NCBI GenBank assembly: GCA_019637395.1
Contig: JAHBVR010000001.1
Span: 310,001 to 374,000, forward strand
Direction of reading: 5' to 3'
Source of the DNA: Vulcanimicrobiota bacterium
Lineage (GTDB): Bacteria; Vulcanimicrobiota; Xenobia; Xenobiales; JADMJV01
DNA length: 64,000 bases
Part shown: positions 52,593-62,107 of the stretch, piece after piece
Layout of the letters: each line of letters starts with the position of its first letter
Numbering within the stretch: the first letter of the stretch is position 1
The notes under the pieces: model-generated
What the model was told of the DNA's origin: nothing
Databases searched by the model: none
Seen by the model: only the letters and a program-made list of their open reading frames with translations
Position numbers and translations under genes: made by a program

Positions 52593-54637
52593 GGGATCAG
52601 AGCCGTTTTTACGATGGCCGGGGTAATCGCCTCAGGCAACGGACGAGGCTCCCCGTTGGGCGGGTAATAGACGTAAAAAGGCACGCCGGTGCGGCCGAAG
52701 GTGGCCAGGAATTTGCCGATGGTCTCGTCGCGCTGGGTCCAATCGGCTTTGAGAGTCACCACCTTGCCGTCTTGAAAAGCTTGAATGACGGATGCATCCG
52801 CCAGGGTCAATCTTTCATTGACCTTGCAGTTAATACACCAGGCGGCCGTGAAGTCGATAAAGACGGGCTTACCCTCTTTACGGTAGCCCTCGAGCTTCTC
52901 CGGAGTGAAGGGTTCCCAGGTCAGTCCGTTCTCGGAATGAGCCACCTGAACGTGAGCGGTATGGCTGTATTCGGGGGAATGAGCCACCGCCGCGGCCGTG
53001 CCCACTCCGGCCAGGCCAATCACCGCGGCAGCCAGCTTACCCTTGAGACGAACCGAAGATTCGGGACTGTAGCCCCAGCGCCCAAAAATCCAGGCCCCCA
53101 GCGACATGGCCACCAGTCCTCCCATCACCAGCCCCAGGCCCTCGGCCGAGAGCAGATTGGCCAGGATGTAGACGAACCAGACCATGGCACCCAACATGGG
53201 GAACCCCATAGCCAGCTTGAAACTCTCCATCCAGGCCCCGGGCCGGGGCAGCCAGCGCCGGGTGGCCGGCACGCCGCATAAAAGCAAATAGGGGAAGGCA
53301 ATGCCCAGACCGAGCACGGTAAAGACCAGAAAAGCCACCGGCGCCGGCTGGGTGACGGCGTAACCGAGCACTGCCCCCATGAACGGTCCGGTGCAGGGAG
53401 TGGCCGAAACGGTGGCCACAATGCCGCTCCAGAAAGATTCTGAGTAGCCCTCCTTGCCCTCCGCCAAAGAGCCCAGCCTGGTCAGCCCCTCCCCCACTTC
53501 AAACAATCCAAAAAGGTTGAGCGCGATACCTAAAAAGAGCGAGGCCAGCAAAGTTACAAAAAGGGGCGATTGCATCTGGTAACCCCAGCCCAGACTGCGG
53601 GTCCCGCTGGTGACCAGCAGCAAGGGAGCGGCGATGGCCCAGATGGAAACCAGGACGCCGGCGGTGTAGACCCAGCCCTGCATCCACTGGGCTCTGGAGC
53701 CCTCCTGGTTATGCCGGACCAGACTGAGAGCCTTCAAACTCAGCACCGGGAAAACACAGGGCATCAGGTTCAAAATCATGCCGGCCAGGAAACCGCCCAG
53801 AATGGCGCTCCAAAAGCTGACTCCCGCGGCCACTGGAGCCAGGGGGGCAGCCGAACTCAGGGGCTTCTCGGGGGCCTTGCCGTCGATGGCAACGTCTATC
53901 AGCAGGCCCCTGCGCTGACCGCCCTGCTCGATGGCCAGCACTCCCTGCAGACGCTCATCCTTCTCGTGGACCGGGATCTCCAGCCCTTTGCCGGCCTGCC
54001 ATATGGGAGCGCTGTCGAAGTTGGCTTCACTGCTGTTGGCGAAAAAATCTGCCTTATCACCCGCATCCCCCGGATACTCCAGGAACGCCTTCTGGGGCCC
54101 CAGACGCCAGGAACGCAGGGTGATATTGCCGGTCGTTTCAGGCAGCTCACTGGCGGCTTTCTCAAAAAGTGCGGTGGGAACAGCTGCTTCAGGCAAATGC
54201 AAGGCGACTTTAGCCTTACCCGGAATACAACTTTCGGAACAAGCCAGCCAGTCGACGTCAGCGCTCAGTTCGACTGCTTCCCCTTTATAGTCCGAAGGAA
54301 CGGAAACCCTGGTGGTCAGCAAGACCTCTTTCTCATAGACGAACTGCTGCAGGTCGGCGATCACCAGGCGTTGCGGCACCGGCCAGGCGATTTCACCGGC
54401 CGTCCAACCCTTGGGCAGATGCCAGGTAAACTTGGGCGGATAGCCGGTGGCTCCCGGGTTCTTCCAATAGACGTGCCAATGCTCGTCCATCTTGAAGTGA
54501 ACTCCCAGTTCCAGCGCCTGACCGGCCACCGGAGAGCCGGGTTGGGCCACCAGTTCCACCTCGACGTGTCCGTCGCGCACCGGTTTGGCCCAGGCCAGTG
54601 TGGTCAACAGCAACAGCAAGAGAAGCGAAAGTCTCAT
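52589..54637 (-). CDS. DsbD-like protein-disulfide reductase
   Basis: 682 residues from the ATG at 54637 (GGAGGGACG before it). A signal peptide (RLSLLLLLLLTTLAWA) leads an N-terminal periplasmic DsbD-alpha-like domain with the Cys pair DWLACSESCIPG. The eight-helix membrane domain has MPCVFPVLSLKALS and VSATPCTGPFMGAVLG. The C-terminal thioredoxin domain has the active site AAWCINCKVNERL. It carries electrons from cytosolic thioredoxin to the periplasm. The ATG overlaps the stop of the pseudokinase gene. Confidence 0.92.
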   Translation of the reverse strand: MRLSLLLLLLLTTLAWAKPVRDGHVEVELVAQPGSPVAGQALELGVHFKMDEHWHVYWKNPGATGYPPKFTWHLPKGWTAGEIAWPVPQRLVIADLQQFVYEKEVLLTTRVSVPSDYKGEAVELSADVDWLACSESCIPGKAKVALHLPEAAVPTALFEKAASELPETTGNITLRSWRLGPQKAFLEYPGDAGDKADFFANSSEANFDSAPIWQAGKGLEIPVHEKDERLQGVLAIEQGGQRRGLLIDVAIDGKAPEKPLSSAAPLAPVAAGVSFWSAILGGFLAGMILNLMPCVFPVLSLKALSLVRHNQEGSRAQWMQGWVYTAGVLVSIWAIAAPLLLVTSGTRSLGWGYQMQSPLFVTLLASLFLGIALNLFGLFEVGEGLTRLGSLAEGKEGYSESFWSGIVATVSATPCTGPFMGAVLGYAVTQPAPVAFLVFTVLGLGIAFPYLLLCGVPATRRWLPRPGAWMESFKLAMGFPMLGAMVWFVYILANLLSAEGLGLVMGGLVAMSLGAWIFGRWGYSPESSVRLKGKLAAAVIGLAGVGTAAAVAHSPEYSHTAHVQVAHSENGLTWEPFTPEKLEGYRKEGKPVFIDFTAAWCINCKVNERLTLADASVIQAFQDGKVVTLKADWTQRDETIGKFLATFGRTGVPFYVYYPPNGEPRPLPEAITPAIVKTALIP

Positions 54638-57006
54638 CGTCCCTCCAATTCCGTCCAACCCGCCGGAGTTCCGACCGGCCGTCCCGACTTGCCCGGGCTC
54701 AAACGCAGGGCCAGAGCCGAAGCCAGGGCCTCACCCTGCTCAAAGCCACTCTGTTGGGCCACCTGGCGCGCTTCCTGCAAGAGTTCGGGCAGCGGACGGG
54801 AGCCATGGATCCATCCGCGCAATTGAAAGACCACCCGGAGCAGAAGATTCTCCACCCAGCGCGGCGGGTCGTCTTCCAGGTCATCCTCCAAGGACAACTG
54901 CAGATACCACAACGCCTCCTCCGCCCGTCCTTGGGAGGCCAGCAAGGTCGCCAAAAAATGGCGTGGTCCCGAGGCCGGACTGAGTCCCGCCCAGCCAAAG
55001 TGGTACCAGGGACCGGGGAAAATGCGTTCCACCACCGAGGCGGCCGGTTTCTGGCAGCGTTTCATCCAGCCGCGAGCCAGCTCCCACTCTTCGGCCTCGC
55101 AGGCCAGCAGCAGGCACTGCGTCAAAGTCCGCAACCAGGAGCGCGTGTCACCGGCCGATTCGTAGTAATCGGCGGCGCGTTGCCAATCGGGTGATCCCGA
55201 CTGGGGAAATTCCAAAAACGCGCCCACCAGGCCGGCCAGGCGTTTCATGCGGCGCCTGTCCACCAGGGCGTGGGCCGCCTGCCAGCGGGCCCGGTGCGTG
55301 AAGCGGTGGCTGGCCACGCCCGCTTCCCAACTTTCCTGCACCCAGCCCAGCCGTACTAACTGGTCCAGCAGTTGCTCCAATTGCGCTTCCTCGCCTAAAT
55401 ACAGCGACTTGACCAGATTGTAGGGAAAGCGCACGCCGATTATCGAGGCCAAGGCCAGGAACTCCGAGGCCGAATCGCCCAGGTCCTTGAGCTCCCGCGT
55501 CAGCCAGGCCTGCAAATCCACTTCCAACTGGGAGGGTGGAGCCGTCCAGCGGGCCGAGGGACCGTCCACGGCCAGATAGGTGCCTTCCACTTTCTCCAGC
55601 AGCAGTCCCAGAAAGAGGGGATTGCCACCGCTGATGCGATGCAGCCAGGTGGCCGCTTCCGGAGGCGGCGGCGACCACAGGCGCTCTTCGATGAGGCGGG
55701 CGCACGATTCACGCGAGAGTCCCTGAACCTGAAGTTCGCCGGTCAGGCGAGGCCGGAAAGTTTCGCGAGGGGCATTTTGACTGACCAGAATGAGCAGCAA
55801 GGGCGTGCGCCGGGCCGTATCCGACCAATCGGCCAGCAAACCCCAGAGGCTGTCGTCGGACTGCTCAAAGCCTTGAATCACGCAGATACGTGGGCGTTGC
55901 TGGGACCATTCCTGCAATCGCGTGGCGTCGGGATAAAAACGCAGGGCCGGGTGCTGCACCCAATCCACCCAGTGCAAAGGGCGGGCTTCTCCGGGCTCCA
56001 GCTCTACCCATTCGACCTCGCGCCCCGCCTGGCGGCGCATATGCTGGAGCAAATGGCCTTTGCCCACCCCGCTCTCCCCCCACAGCCAGAGACAGTTGCC
56101 TTCGCCCATGGTCAGATGGCCAAGAAAGCCACCGAGAATCTGCATTTCGCTCTCGCGTCCCAGCAGAGGCGCGAGCACGTGCGGCACATTGGGGCCGCGA
56201 CTGGGCCGGCGCCGCACCAGCGAAAGCACATCTTGAGCGCTGGTGGGCCGATCGTTGGCATGCTTGGAAAGCAGTCGCCTCACCAGGCGATCCAGCCAGG
56301 TGGGCACCGAGCGGGGCAGGTTGGAGAGCGGAACCGGCTGCTGATGCAAATGGCTGAGCAGCATCTGCGCGTTGGTGGGGGCCAAAAACGGCGGCCCGCC
56401 GGCGGCCAGGTGATAGAGAATAGCGCCCAGGGCATAAAGATCGCTGCGCCCGTCACCGCGCTCGCCCAGAATTTGCTCGGGGCTCAGGTAAGCCAGCGCC
56501 AGCGGCGAACGCCCGATCTGATCGTCCAGGCGTGCCGACAGACCGAAATCCAAAACCATCGGCTGGCCCTGGCCGTCCACCAGGATGTGATCGGGCTTGA
56601 GAGCGCGGTGCGGTACCTTGTGGGAATGGGCCAGTGAGAGCGCTTCCAGCACGGTTTCCAGCACGCCGGCCAACAACTCGTAGTTGCGGCTCTGAGCCTC
56701 GAACCAATCCAGTAAGGAGAGGCCATCGACATGCTCACACACCAAAAAGGGACTGCCCAGAAATTCGCCCGCGTCCAGCGGGCGCACGATGGCCGGATGG
56801 CGCAACTTCTGGCCCAGCTCCAATTCGCGGCGAAAACGCACCGACAGCGAGCGGCTGTTGGCCTGATCCACCGAGTGGGCCAGTTTCAAGGTCACTTTTT
56901 GTTGGGCTTGCAGATCGTGCGCTAGATAGACATTGCCTAGATTCCCCTTGCCCAGCAGAGCGTCCAGGCGATAGCGCCCGGCCACCGTAACCCCGAGCGA
57001 ACTCAC
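54634..57006 (-). CDS. pseudokinase-ATPase fusion protein
   Basis: 790 residues from a GTG that overlaps the secF stop (TAGTG). Residues 10-265 are a Ser/Thr kinase fold: G-loop GKGNLGNVY, Lys41 in VTLKLAH and DFG at 153-155. The catalytic loop reads HRALKPDHI (133-141), so the proton-acceptor Asp is Ala and the metal-binding Asn is His. This is a pseudokinase by sequence. Residues about 285-530 are an AAA_16/STAND-like ATPase (GRESEMQILGGFLGHLT; Walker A GESGVGKG at 310-317, with Gly in place of Ser/Thr). A helical, TPR-like C-terminus follows. Confidence 0.85.
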   Translation of the reverse strand: MSSLGVTVAGRYRLDALLGKGNLGNVYLAHDLQAQQKVTLKLAHSVDQANSRSLSVRFRRELELGQKLRHPAIVRPLDAGEFLGSPFLVCEHVDGLSLLDWFEAQSRNYELLAGVLETVLEALSLAHSHKVPHRALKPDHILVDGQGQPMVLDFGLSARLDDQIGRSPLALAYLSPEQILGERGDGRSDLYALGAILYHLAAGGPPFLAPTNAQMLLSHLHQQPVPLSNLPRSVPTWLDRLVRRLLSKHANDRPTSAQDVLSLVRRRPSRGPNVPHVLAPLLGRESEMQILGGFLGHLTMGEGNCLWLWGESGVGKGHLLQHMRRQAGREVEWVELEPGEARPLHWVDWVQHPALRFYPDATRLQEWSQQRPRICVIQGFEQSDDSLWGLLADWSDTARRTPLLLILVSQNAPRETFRPRLTGELQVQGLSRESCARLIEERLWSPPPPEAATWLHRISGGNPLFLGLLLEKVEGTYLAVDGPSARWTAPPSQLEVDLQAWLTRELKDLGDSASEFLALASIIGVRFPYNLVKSLYLGEEAQLEQLLDQLVRLGWVQESWEAGVASHRFTHRARWQAAHALVDRRRMKRLAGLVGAFLEFPQSGSPDWQRAADYYESAGDTRSWLRTLTQCLLLACEAEEWELARGWMKRCQKPAASVVERIFPGPWYHFGWAGLSPASGPRHFLATLLASQGRAEEALWYLQLSLEDDLEDDPPRWVENLLLRVVFQLRGWIHGSRPLPELLQEARQVAQQSGFEQGEALASALALRLSPGKSGRPVGTPAGWTELEGR

Positions 57007-58157
57007 TACAGGCGGCGGCGCTGGCCGCGGCTGCGGCGGCGTTTGGGTCCGTCGTCCGTGCCGGTTTCCCGATAAACGGGGTCGACTTCAGCCGGCGCGA
57101 CCGCTGTCGAGTAGCTGACGGTCGCCTTGGGAGCGCTTTTGAAATATTTGTCGATGATGACCAGCGTGGGAGCGGCGATGAATACGGAGGAGTAAGCACC
57201 TGCGGTAATGCCCACCAGCAGCGCGTAAGCGAAATTCTGCAGGGTGCTGCCGCCAAAGAAGTAGATGGCCACCAGGGTGATCAACACCGTCAGGGTGGTG
57301 TTAACCGAGCGCGACATGGTCTGATTGACCGAAATGTTGACGATTTCCGGGAAAGGCTTTTTGCCTCCATAGAACTGATCATTCTCGCGGATACGGTCGA
57401 AAATAACCACCGAGTCCATCACGGAGTAGCCCGCCACCGTCAGCAGAGCGGCCACGAAAGGCGAGTCGAGCTGGCGCCCGGCCAGCGAGAAGAGGCCGAC
57501 CATGATGATCACGTCGTGTAAGATGGCCACGTTGGCGGCGATGCCGTAGCGCCATTGCATACCGAAGCGCAGAAAGATGTATAGCCCTTGCACGAGCATG
57601 GCCACGCCCATGGCCAGAAAAGCGTGGTAGCGGAGTTCGCCGGTGATGGTGGGCCCGATGCTGGCCGTTCCCAACTGCTTCAGGTCGCCAAGCTTGCTGG
57701 CCAGGTGCTGCTCCAGCGCCGCCGGCTCCTTGTTCTCCAACTGCTTACCGCCTTCGGCGGTGGCCTGGGCGCGCGTCACGCGCACCACAATGCGTTGGTA
57801 CTGCTTGCCTTCTTCATCGGTCTGCATATTGGCACCGACCTGGACCATGCGATCGCCCAGTTCGGGCGCCTTGAAATCTTCCAAAGCTTTCTGCACCTCA
57901 TCGGTGGTGACCATCTTCGGGGAACCGAGCTCCAAAATGGTGCCGCCGGTGAAATCCAGACCAAAGTTCAAGCCTTTGACGGCCAGAGAACCTATGGCCA
58001 GCACCAGCATTAAGGCCGAAATGCCGAAGTAGATGCCCATGTTGCCCATGAGGTTCCGCTGCCTGTGACGGAACGAACGGCCCCAGATGACAGCCATGGT
58101 GAGCCCGATGATCCAGCAGACCAGGCCAACCCAGGAAAGCGGTGCGAGATTGAACAT
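57006..58157 (-). CDS. secF: protein translocase subunit SecF
   Basis: 383 residues from the ATG at 58157. The first periplasmic segment has LNFGLDFTGGTILEL. The membrane part has VAALLTVAGYSVMDSVVIFD, RENDQFYGGKKP and NQTMSRSVNTTLTVLITLVA. SecF with SecD uses the proton gradient to complete export through SecYEG. GGAG lies near the start, just after the secD stop. A basic, proline-poor tail (DGPKRRRSRGQRRRL) ends it. Confidence 0.96.
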   Translation of the reverse strand: MFNLAPLSWVGLVCWIIGLTMAVIWGRSFRHRQRNLMGNMGIYFGISALMLVLAIGSLAVKGLNFGLDFTGGTILELGSPKMVTTDEVQKALEDFKAPELGDRMVQVGANMQTDEEGKQYQRIVVRVTRAQATAEGGKQLENKEPAALEQHLASKLGDLKQLGTASIGPTITGELRYHAFLAMGVAMLVQGLYIFLRFGMQWRYGIAANVAILHDVIIMVGLFSLAGRQLDSPFVAALLTVAGYSVMDSVVIFDRIRENDQFYGGKKPFPEIVNISVNQTMSRSVNTTLTVLITLVAIYFFGGSTLQNFAYALLVGITAGAYSSVFIAAPTLVIIDKYFKSAPKATVSYSTAVAPAEVDPVYRETGTDDGPKRRRSRGQRRRL

Positions 58158-58158
58158 G

Positions 58159-59463
58159 CTAGGCTCCAAACGTCTTTCGGTCTTGAACTTTGAGATTATA
58201 GAAAGCGAAGTCGATCAGAGTGCGCGTGAACATCGTGGCCGTGATCAGACTCCAAATCGTGCCGACCAGCAGCGTCAGTCCGAAACCGCGGATGGTGGCC
58301 GACCCGAAAATATACAGAATGAAGGCGCCGAAGCCGGTGGTCACGTGGCCGTCCAGGATCGAAGGCCAGGCTTTCTCAAAGCCGATGCTGATGGCCTGGG
58401 CCACCGGTTTGCCTTCCCAGAGTTCTTCTTTGAGACGCTCGAAGATGAGCACGTTGGCGTCCACCGCCATACCGATCGAGAGGATGAAGCCCGCGATGCC
58501 GGGCAGGGTTAACACGAACTCGAGCCCCGGAATATTCATGCTGGCCAGGCAGATCACCGTGTAGATGACCAGCGCCACGCTGGCCGTAAATCCGGGCAGC
58601 TTGTAGTAACCGATCATGTAGAGACAGACGAAGCCGAGGCCCATGGCTCCGGCCGTCAGGCTGTACTGTAGCGACTGAGCACCCAGGGTGGGGCTGACCG
58701 TGTAAGATTCGAGGATTTTCACGTCCACGGGTAGCGAACCGGCGCTGAGCAGGTTGGCCAGGTCCGTGGCTTCCTCCACGGCCGTGCGAGTTTTCCCCTC
58801 ATGGAAGGGGTCAGGGCCGCCGTGGATCTTGGTGATGCGGCAGGAACCTCCGGTAATCGGTTCTTCCACGTTGGCCGACATCACCTCACGGCCGTCGAAG
58901 TAGATTCCCATCTGGCGGCCGACCAGGCGGCGGGTAAGCTCCCCGAATTGCTTGGAAGCGGTCCGGTTCAAATTGAACACCACTTCCCAGGTCTGCCCGT
59001 CCGTGGACGGCTGGGCGTGAGCCCCGGTGATGCCGGTGCCGTCCATGGCGGTTTTCCAGGTGGTCTCCTTGGTCACCGGGTCAAAACGGGGTTCCTTGAT
59101 CTCCAGGCGAGCTGCCTGACGAACCAGGTCTTCCGCCTTCTGCAAATCGGTCTCTTCGGGAATCTCCACGATCAAACGGTCGGGAGGTTCGGGAGTGACC
59201 ACGATTTCTTTGGTGCCATCCGGGTTCAGACGCTTCTGAAAGACGAGCACGGCCTGTTCCTGGACGCGCTGGGTAATCTTGACGGTCTCCCCCGTCAAAG
59301 GATTGGGGGCTTCCACCAGACGCACGGCGATATGCGAACCCGATTTCAGGTCCAGACCCAGCCGCAGCTTCAGTTTATTCCCGCGCGGGTCCCAAATCAT
59401 AAACAGGCAGGCCAGCGTAAAAGCACCCAGCAACAGCACCCAAATACCAGAATGTCGCTTCAT
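58159..59463 (-). CDS. secD: protein translocase subunit SecD
   Basis: 434 residues. It has LGLDLKSGSHIAVRLVEA, the P1 head with RLIVEIPEETDLQKAEDLV, GRQMGIYFDGREVMSANVEE, and the membrane domain with VLTLPGIAGFILSIGMAVDANVL-type sequence (short form seen in ANVLIFERLKEELW). Full-length for the family. It is the first gene of the operon secD-secF-pseudokinase-dsbD. GAGGA stands eight bases upstream. Confidence 0.96.
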   Translation of the reverse strand: MKRHSGIWVLLLGAFTLACLFMIWDPRGNKLKLRLGLDLKSGSHIAVRLVEAPNPLTGETVKITQRVQEQAVLVFQKRLNPDGTKEIVVTPEPPDRLIVEIPEETDLQKAEDLVRQAARLEIKEPRFDPVTKETTWKTAMDGTGITGAHAQPSTDGQTWEVVFNLNRTASKQFGELTRRLVGRQMGIYFDGREVMSANVEEPITGGSCRITKIHGGPDPFHEGKTRTAVEEATDLANLLSAGSLPVDVKILESYTVSPTLGAQSLQYSLTAGAMGLGFVCLYMIGYYKLPGFTASVALVIYTVICLASMNIPGLEFVLTLPGIAGFILSIGMAVDANVLIFERLKEELWEGKPVAQAISIGFEKAWPSILDGHVTTGFGAFILYIFGSATIRGFGLTLLVGTIWSLITATMFTRTLIDFAFYNLKVQDRKTFGA

Positions 59464-59492
59464 CGTATCGTCCTCAGGTGGGGCCTACAAAC

Positions 59493-59504
59493 CCGGGGCC
59501 CCGG
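59493..59504. promoter_or_regulatory. 12-bp perfect palindrome in secD leader
   Basis: CCGGGGCCCCGG lies 30 bp upstream of secD, in the 150-bp divergent gap before the zinc-ribbon gene. It may be an operator or part of an RNA stem. The rest of the gap shows no clear promoter. Confidence 0.3.
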
Positions 59505-59613
59505 CTAAACTTGAACTTTCTTCCACATCTATGGATGGCTAAAACCCAGTCTTTCCCCCGCCAGGCCAATTCTACACCCAGGGTTTGTCGATTGGGGTGA
59601 GAAGTCGAAAAAT

Positions 59614-59814
59614 ATGGAACTGGGACGCATACAACCCGAGCAGCGCATGGCCTGCCCCGACTGCCGCAAGCTTTTACCCGAGTGGGGCCTGGAGGATTTT
59701 GAAAAAATTCCGCGCTGCCCCCACTGCGGAGTCAAGGTCAAACTTCCCAAAGAAGTCATGGACAAGTTGCGCAATGCCCGCTATCTCGGCCGCAACCTCG
59801 ACTTGATGGGGTGA
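59614..59814 (+). CDS. small zinc-ribbon protein
   Basis: 66 residues. Two Cys pairs, ACPDCRK and RCPHCGVK, with 19 residues between them, form a likely zinc ribbon. A basic helix follows (KLPKEVMDKLRNARYLGRNL). No family recognised. It overlaps the next gene by 4 bp. Confidence 0.6.
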   Translation: MELGRIQPEQRMACPDCRKLLPEWGLEDFEKIPRCPHCGVKVKLPKEVMDKLRNARYLGRNLDLMG

Positions 59815-60518
59815 TCCGGCTGGCCAGCTACAACGTGTTGGCCAACGCCTATGTGCGTCCCGATTTCTATCGGGGCTGCCCGCCGGCCGCCGTGGAGCCG
59901 ACCGCGCGCCGACTCGCCTTGCTCAAGCGCATCCACGGACTTCAGGCGGACTTACTCTGCCTGCAAGAAGCCGAGGCCGACCTGTTCAAAACCCTTGACC
60001 GACCCGGGCGCTTCTTCCAGAAGGGCGATGGCAAGCCGGACGGTTGCGCCATCCTGGTCGACCACCCGGGTCCCGCGAGCTGGACGGAACATCCTTATCA
60101 GGACGGATCGGGTCACGGCGCGCTGCTCCTTCACCTGCCCGGGCTGACCGTGGCCACCACTCATCTCAAATGGGACCCTCCGGCCGTTCGACCAGGCTAC
60201 GGGATGGGGCAAGTCCAAGAACTGCTGTCACTGCTGAAGGGGCCGAGCATCGTGTGCGGCGATTTCAACTGCGAAAGCAGCGATCCGATCATGCAACGCT
60301 GCTTTCAAGCCGGACTGACCGATGCTTTCCTGGGGGTGGCGCCCAATGAGACCTTCGTCAAGCAGGGTCAGGGCCGGCGCATCGATTTCGTGCTCTATTC
60401 CTACGGACTGGACGTGCGTGCTTTGCCCATGCCCGCTCTCACTCCCGGACAGTTCCTACCCGGCGAAAGCGAGCCTTCCGATCACCTGCCGTTAGTGATC
60501 GAGGTGCAGGGCTTCTAG
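59811..60518 (+). CDS. endonuclease/exonuclease/phosphatase family protein (CCR4-like)
   Basis: 235 residues from a GTG. Motifs: LASYNVLANAYVRPDFY, LLCLQEAEADLF with the metal-binding Glu, VATTHLKWD, IVCGDFNCESSDP and SEPSDHLPLVIEV. The first motif (SYNVLANAY) is close to that of CCR4-type deadenylases and angel/nocturnin proteins. It likely cuts phosphodiester bonds in RNA or a small molecule. Translation is coupled to the zinc ribbon. Confidence 0.87.
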   Translation: MIRLASYNVLANAYVRPDFYRGCPPAAVEPTARRLALLKRIHGLQADLLCLQEAEADLFKTLDRPGRFFQKGDGKPDGCAILVDHPGPASWTEHPYQDGSGHGALLLHLPGLTVATTHLKWDPPAVRPGYGMGQVQELLSLLKGPSIVCGDFNCESSDPIMQRCFQAGLTDAFLGVAPNETFVKQGQGRRIDFVLYSYGLDVRALPMPALTPGQFLPGESEPSDHLPLVIEVQGF

Positions 60519-61091
60519 GAAACGGCGGAATTTGGTCTTGGTCTGGCGGATCAAATACTGTTCGATCGGCTGCAGCGCCTGCTCCACCGCGGCCACCTCG
60601 GCCGTTTCAATTTCCAATTCGTAGTCGGTCCGCCCCCCGGGGAACCAGGTGATATCCAGCTCCGCCGTCCAACCGGCCGGCTGCGGACAGCAGTGGCGCT
60701 GATTGCGCAGCGAACCCAGTAACACCAGTCGCTCCACGCCAAACTCCCGGCGCAACCGCTCCAACGGCGGCAACTCCCACAGCGATTCGCTCCAAATCGG
60801 CTGATTCAGCAACTCTTCCACCTGTTGCGAATCGATCGGACACTCCACTTCGGTGGACTGGAAATACCCCTGACTCTGCTGCTTGCCCAGCTTGAACGTC
60901 AACTCATAAAGTTCATTCTCCTGACGCACGCGCAGCGACCAATCCGGCGAGGGCCGCTCGGGACGATCAGAAAAGTAATGATTACACTGCTCCAGCACTT
61001 CGCCGGCGGGACCCAGAAACTGCAACACTTTCTCAAACTCAGCCGGGCCGGCGATCTGATACTTGAGCTCTTGCTCCAGATGCTGGGTCAT
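60492..61091 (-). CDS. CYTH-domain protein (triphosphate tunnel-type)
   Basis: 199 residues from the ATG at 61091. ExExK is present at LEQELKYQI, followed by YFSDRPERPSPDWSLRVRQE and YELTFKLGK. Strands with alternating charged residues run on to LDITWFPGGRTDYELEIETA. These tunnel proteins bind triphosphates (adenylate cyclase 2, thiamine triphosphatase, tripolyphosphatase). Its 3' end overlaps the endonuclease gene by 27 bp. Confidence 0.85.
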   Translation of the reverse strand: MTQHLEQELKYQIAGPAEFEKVLQFLGPAGEVLEQCNHYFSDRPERPSPDWSLRVRQENELYELTFKLGKQQSQGYFQSTEVECPIDSQQVEELLNQPIWSESLWELPPLERLRREFGVERLVLLGSLRNQRHCCPQPAGWTAELDITWFPGGRTDYELEIETAEVAAVEQALQPIEQYLIRQTKTKFRRFLEALHLDH

Positions 61092-61819
61092 CAGCTGAAA
61101 AGACGGGGAAAATAGAGGCTGAGCTGAATTTTCCACCAGGGCCAGTCGTGAGCCACATCATGACCCCAGAGATCGAAGTTATGCTCGATACCCCGGCGCG
61201 CCAATGCCTGCGGCAATTGGCGCGACCACTCCACCCGCTCCCACGGCCCCTGGCCGCAGATTACGTTGATACTGCACTGATTGAGTTCCTGGATAGGCTT
61301 GCCCTGAAGCCGGGCCAGGTAGTCGCAGGGATTGTTCTCCAGGCAATTCTGATCGTAGTGCCCATCGAAGTAACTGCTCATATCGTAGATACCGCTCATG
61401 GCGATGCACCAGCGAAAGAGGTCCGGATGCTTGATCAATGTATTGGCCGCATGATAAGCGCCGAAGCTGGAGCCGACGGTGGCAATCGGCAGCTTGCCGC
61501 GGCAATCGTGGTAGATTAACGAGACCAACTCCTCGCTCACATGGCGGTCATAGAGCGCCTGACGGTAAGCCCGCTCGGCCGGAGAGATCCGGCGATTCAT
61601 CCAACTCTCCCGGTTGATGGCCGAAACGCAGAAAAGCTTGACCATTCCCTGCTGAATGAAGGGCTCAAGCGTCTCGATCATGCCCTGGCGCTCATATTCT
61701 TCGAAGTCCTGGTCGGCGGTGGGAAAGACCATCACGGGAACGCCAAAATGCCCGTAGATGGCTACGGGCATCTGCTTGCTCAGGACCTGGCTGTGATAGG
61801 GGACTTTGCTGACCCGCAT
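61091..61819 (-). CDS. esterase, alpha/beta-hydrolase fold
   Basis: 242 residues. The nucleophile elbow is TVGSSFGAYHAANTL. The sequence GHFGVPVMVFPTADQDFEEY at the start and the acid/His region near LWGHDVAHDWPWW match the esterase D/YuiI type. No signal peptide. It starts on the last base of the small Cys protein's stop codon. Confidence 0.82.
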   Translation of the reverse strand: MRVSKVPYHSQVLSKQMPVAIYGHFGVPVMVFPTADQDFEEYERQGMIETLEPFIQQGMVKLFCVSAINRESWMNRRISPAERAYRQALYDRHVSEELVSLIYHDCRGKLPIATVGSSFGAYHAANTLIKHPDLFRWCIAMSGIYDMSSYFDGHYDQNCLENNPCDYLARLQGKPIQELNQCSINVICGQGPWERVEWSRQLPQALARRGIEHNFDLWGHDVAHDWPWWKIQLSLYFPRLFS

Positions 61820-62031
61820 CAGCGAGTCAGGGCCTCGTTGAGAACCTCACGTCCTTCGAGTCCCTGCAGCCAGAACTCGGGATAATTCTGACAGGCCTTG
61901 AGACCCGGACAGGTCAGGCAGCGCTTGGTGCGCATGTTAACTTCACGGATGCGGCGATCGCGGCACTGCGGATCAAAGAACTCGTGGTCGTCGTAGTAAT
62001 TTTCCAGGTAATGTTCGCTGTAATTCGGCAC
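61819..62031 (-). CDS. small Cys-rich protein
   Basis: 70 residues. The C-terminal CLTCPGLKACQNYPEFW has three cysteines plus a Trp; an upstream Cys lies in DPQCRDRR. A metal site is possible. No family recognised. Confidence 0.5.
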   Translation of the reverse strand: MPNYSEHYLENYYDDHEFFDPQCRDRRIREVNMRTKRCLTCPGLKACQNYPEFWLQGLEGREVLNEALTR

Positions 62032-62107
62032 AATTCACTCCAAGTTCGGTTCCCAGGGATTGCGAGGCAACCCAAGTCGGGAAGTTTATCTCCTGCGGGC
62101 CCGCTTG

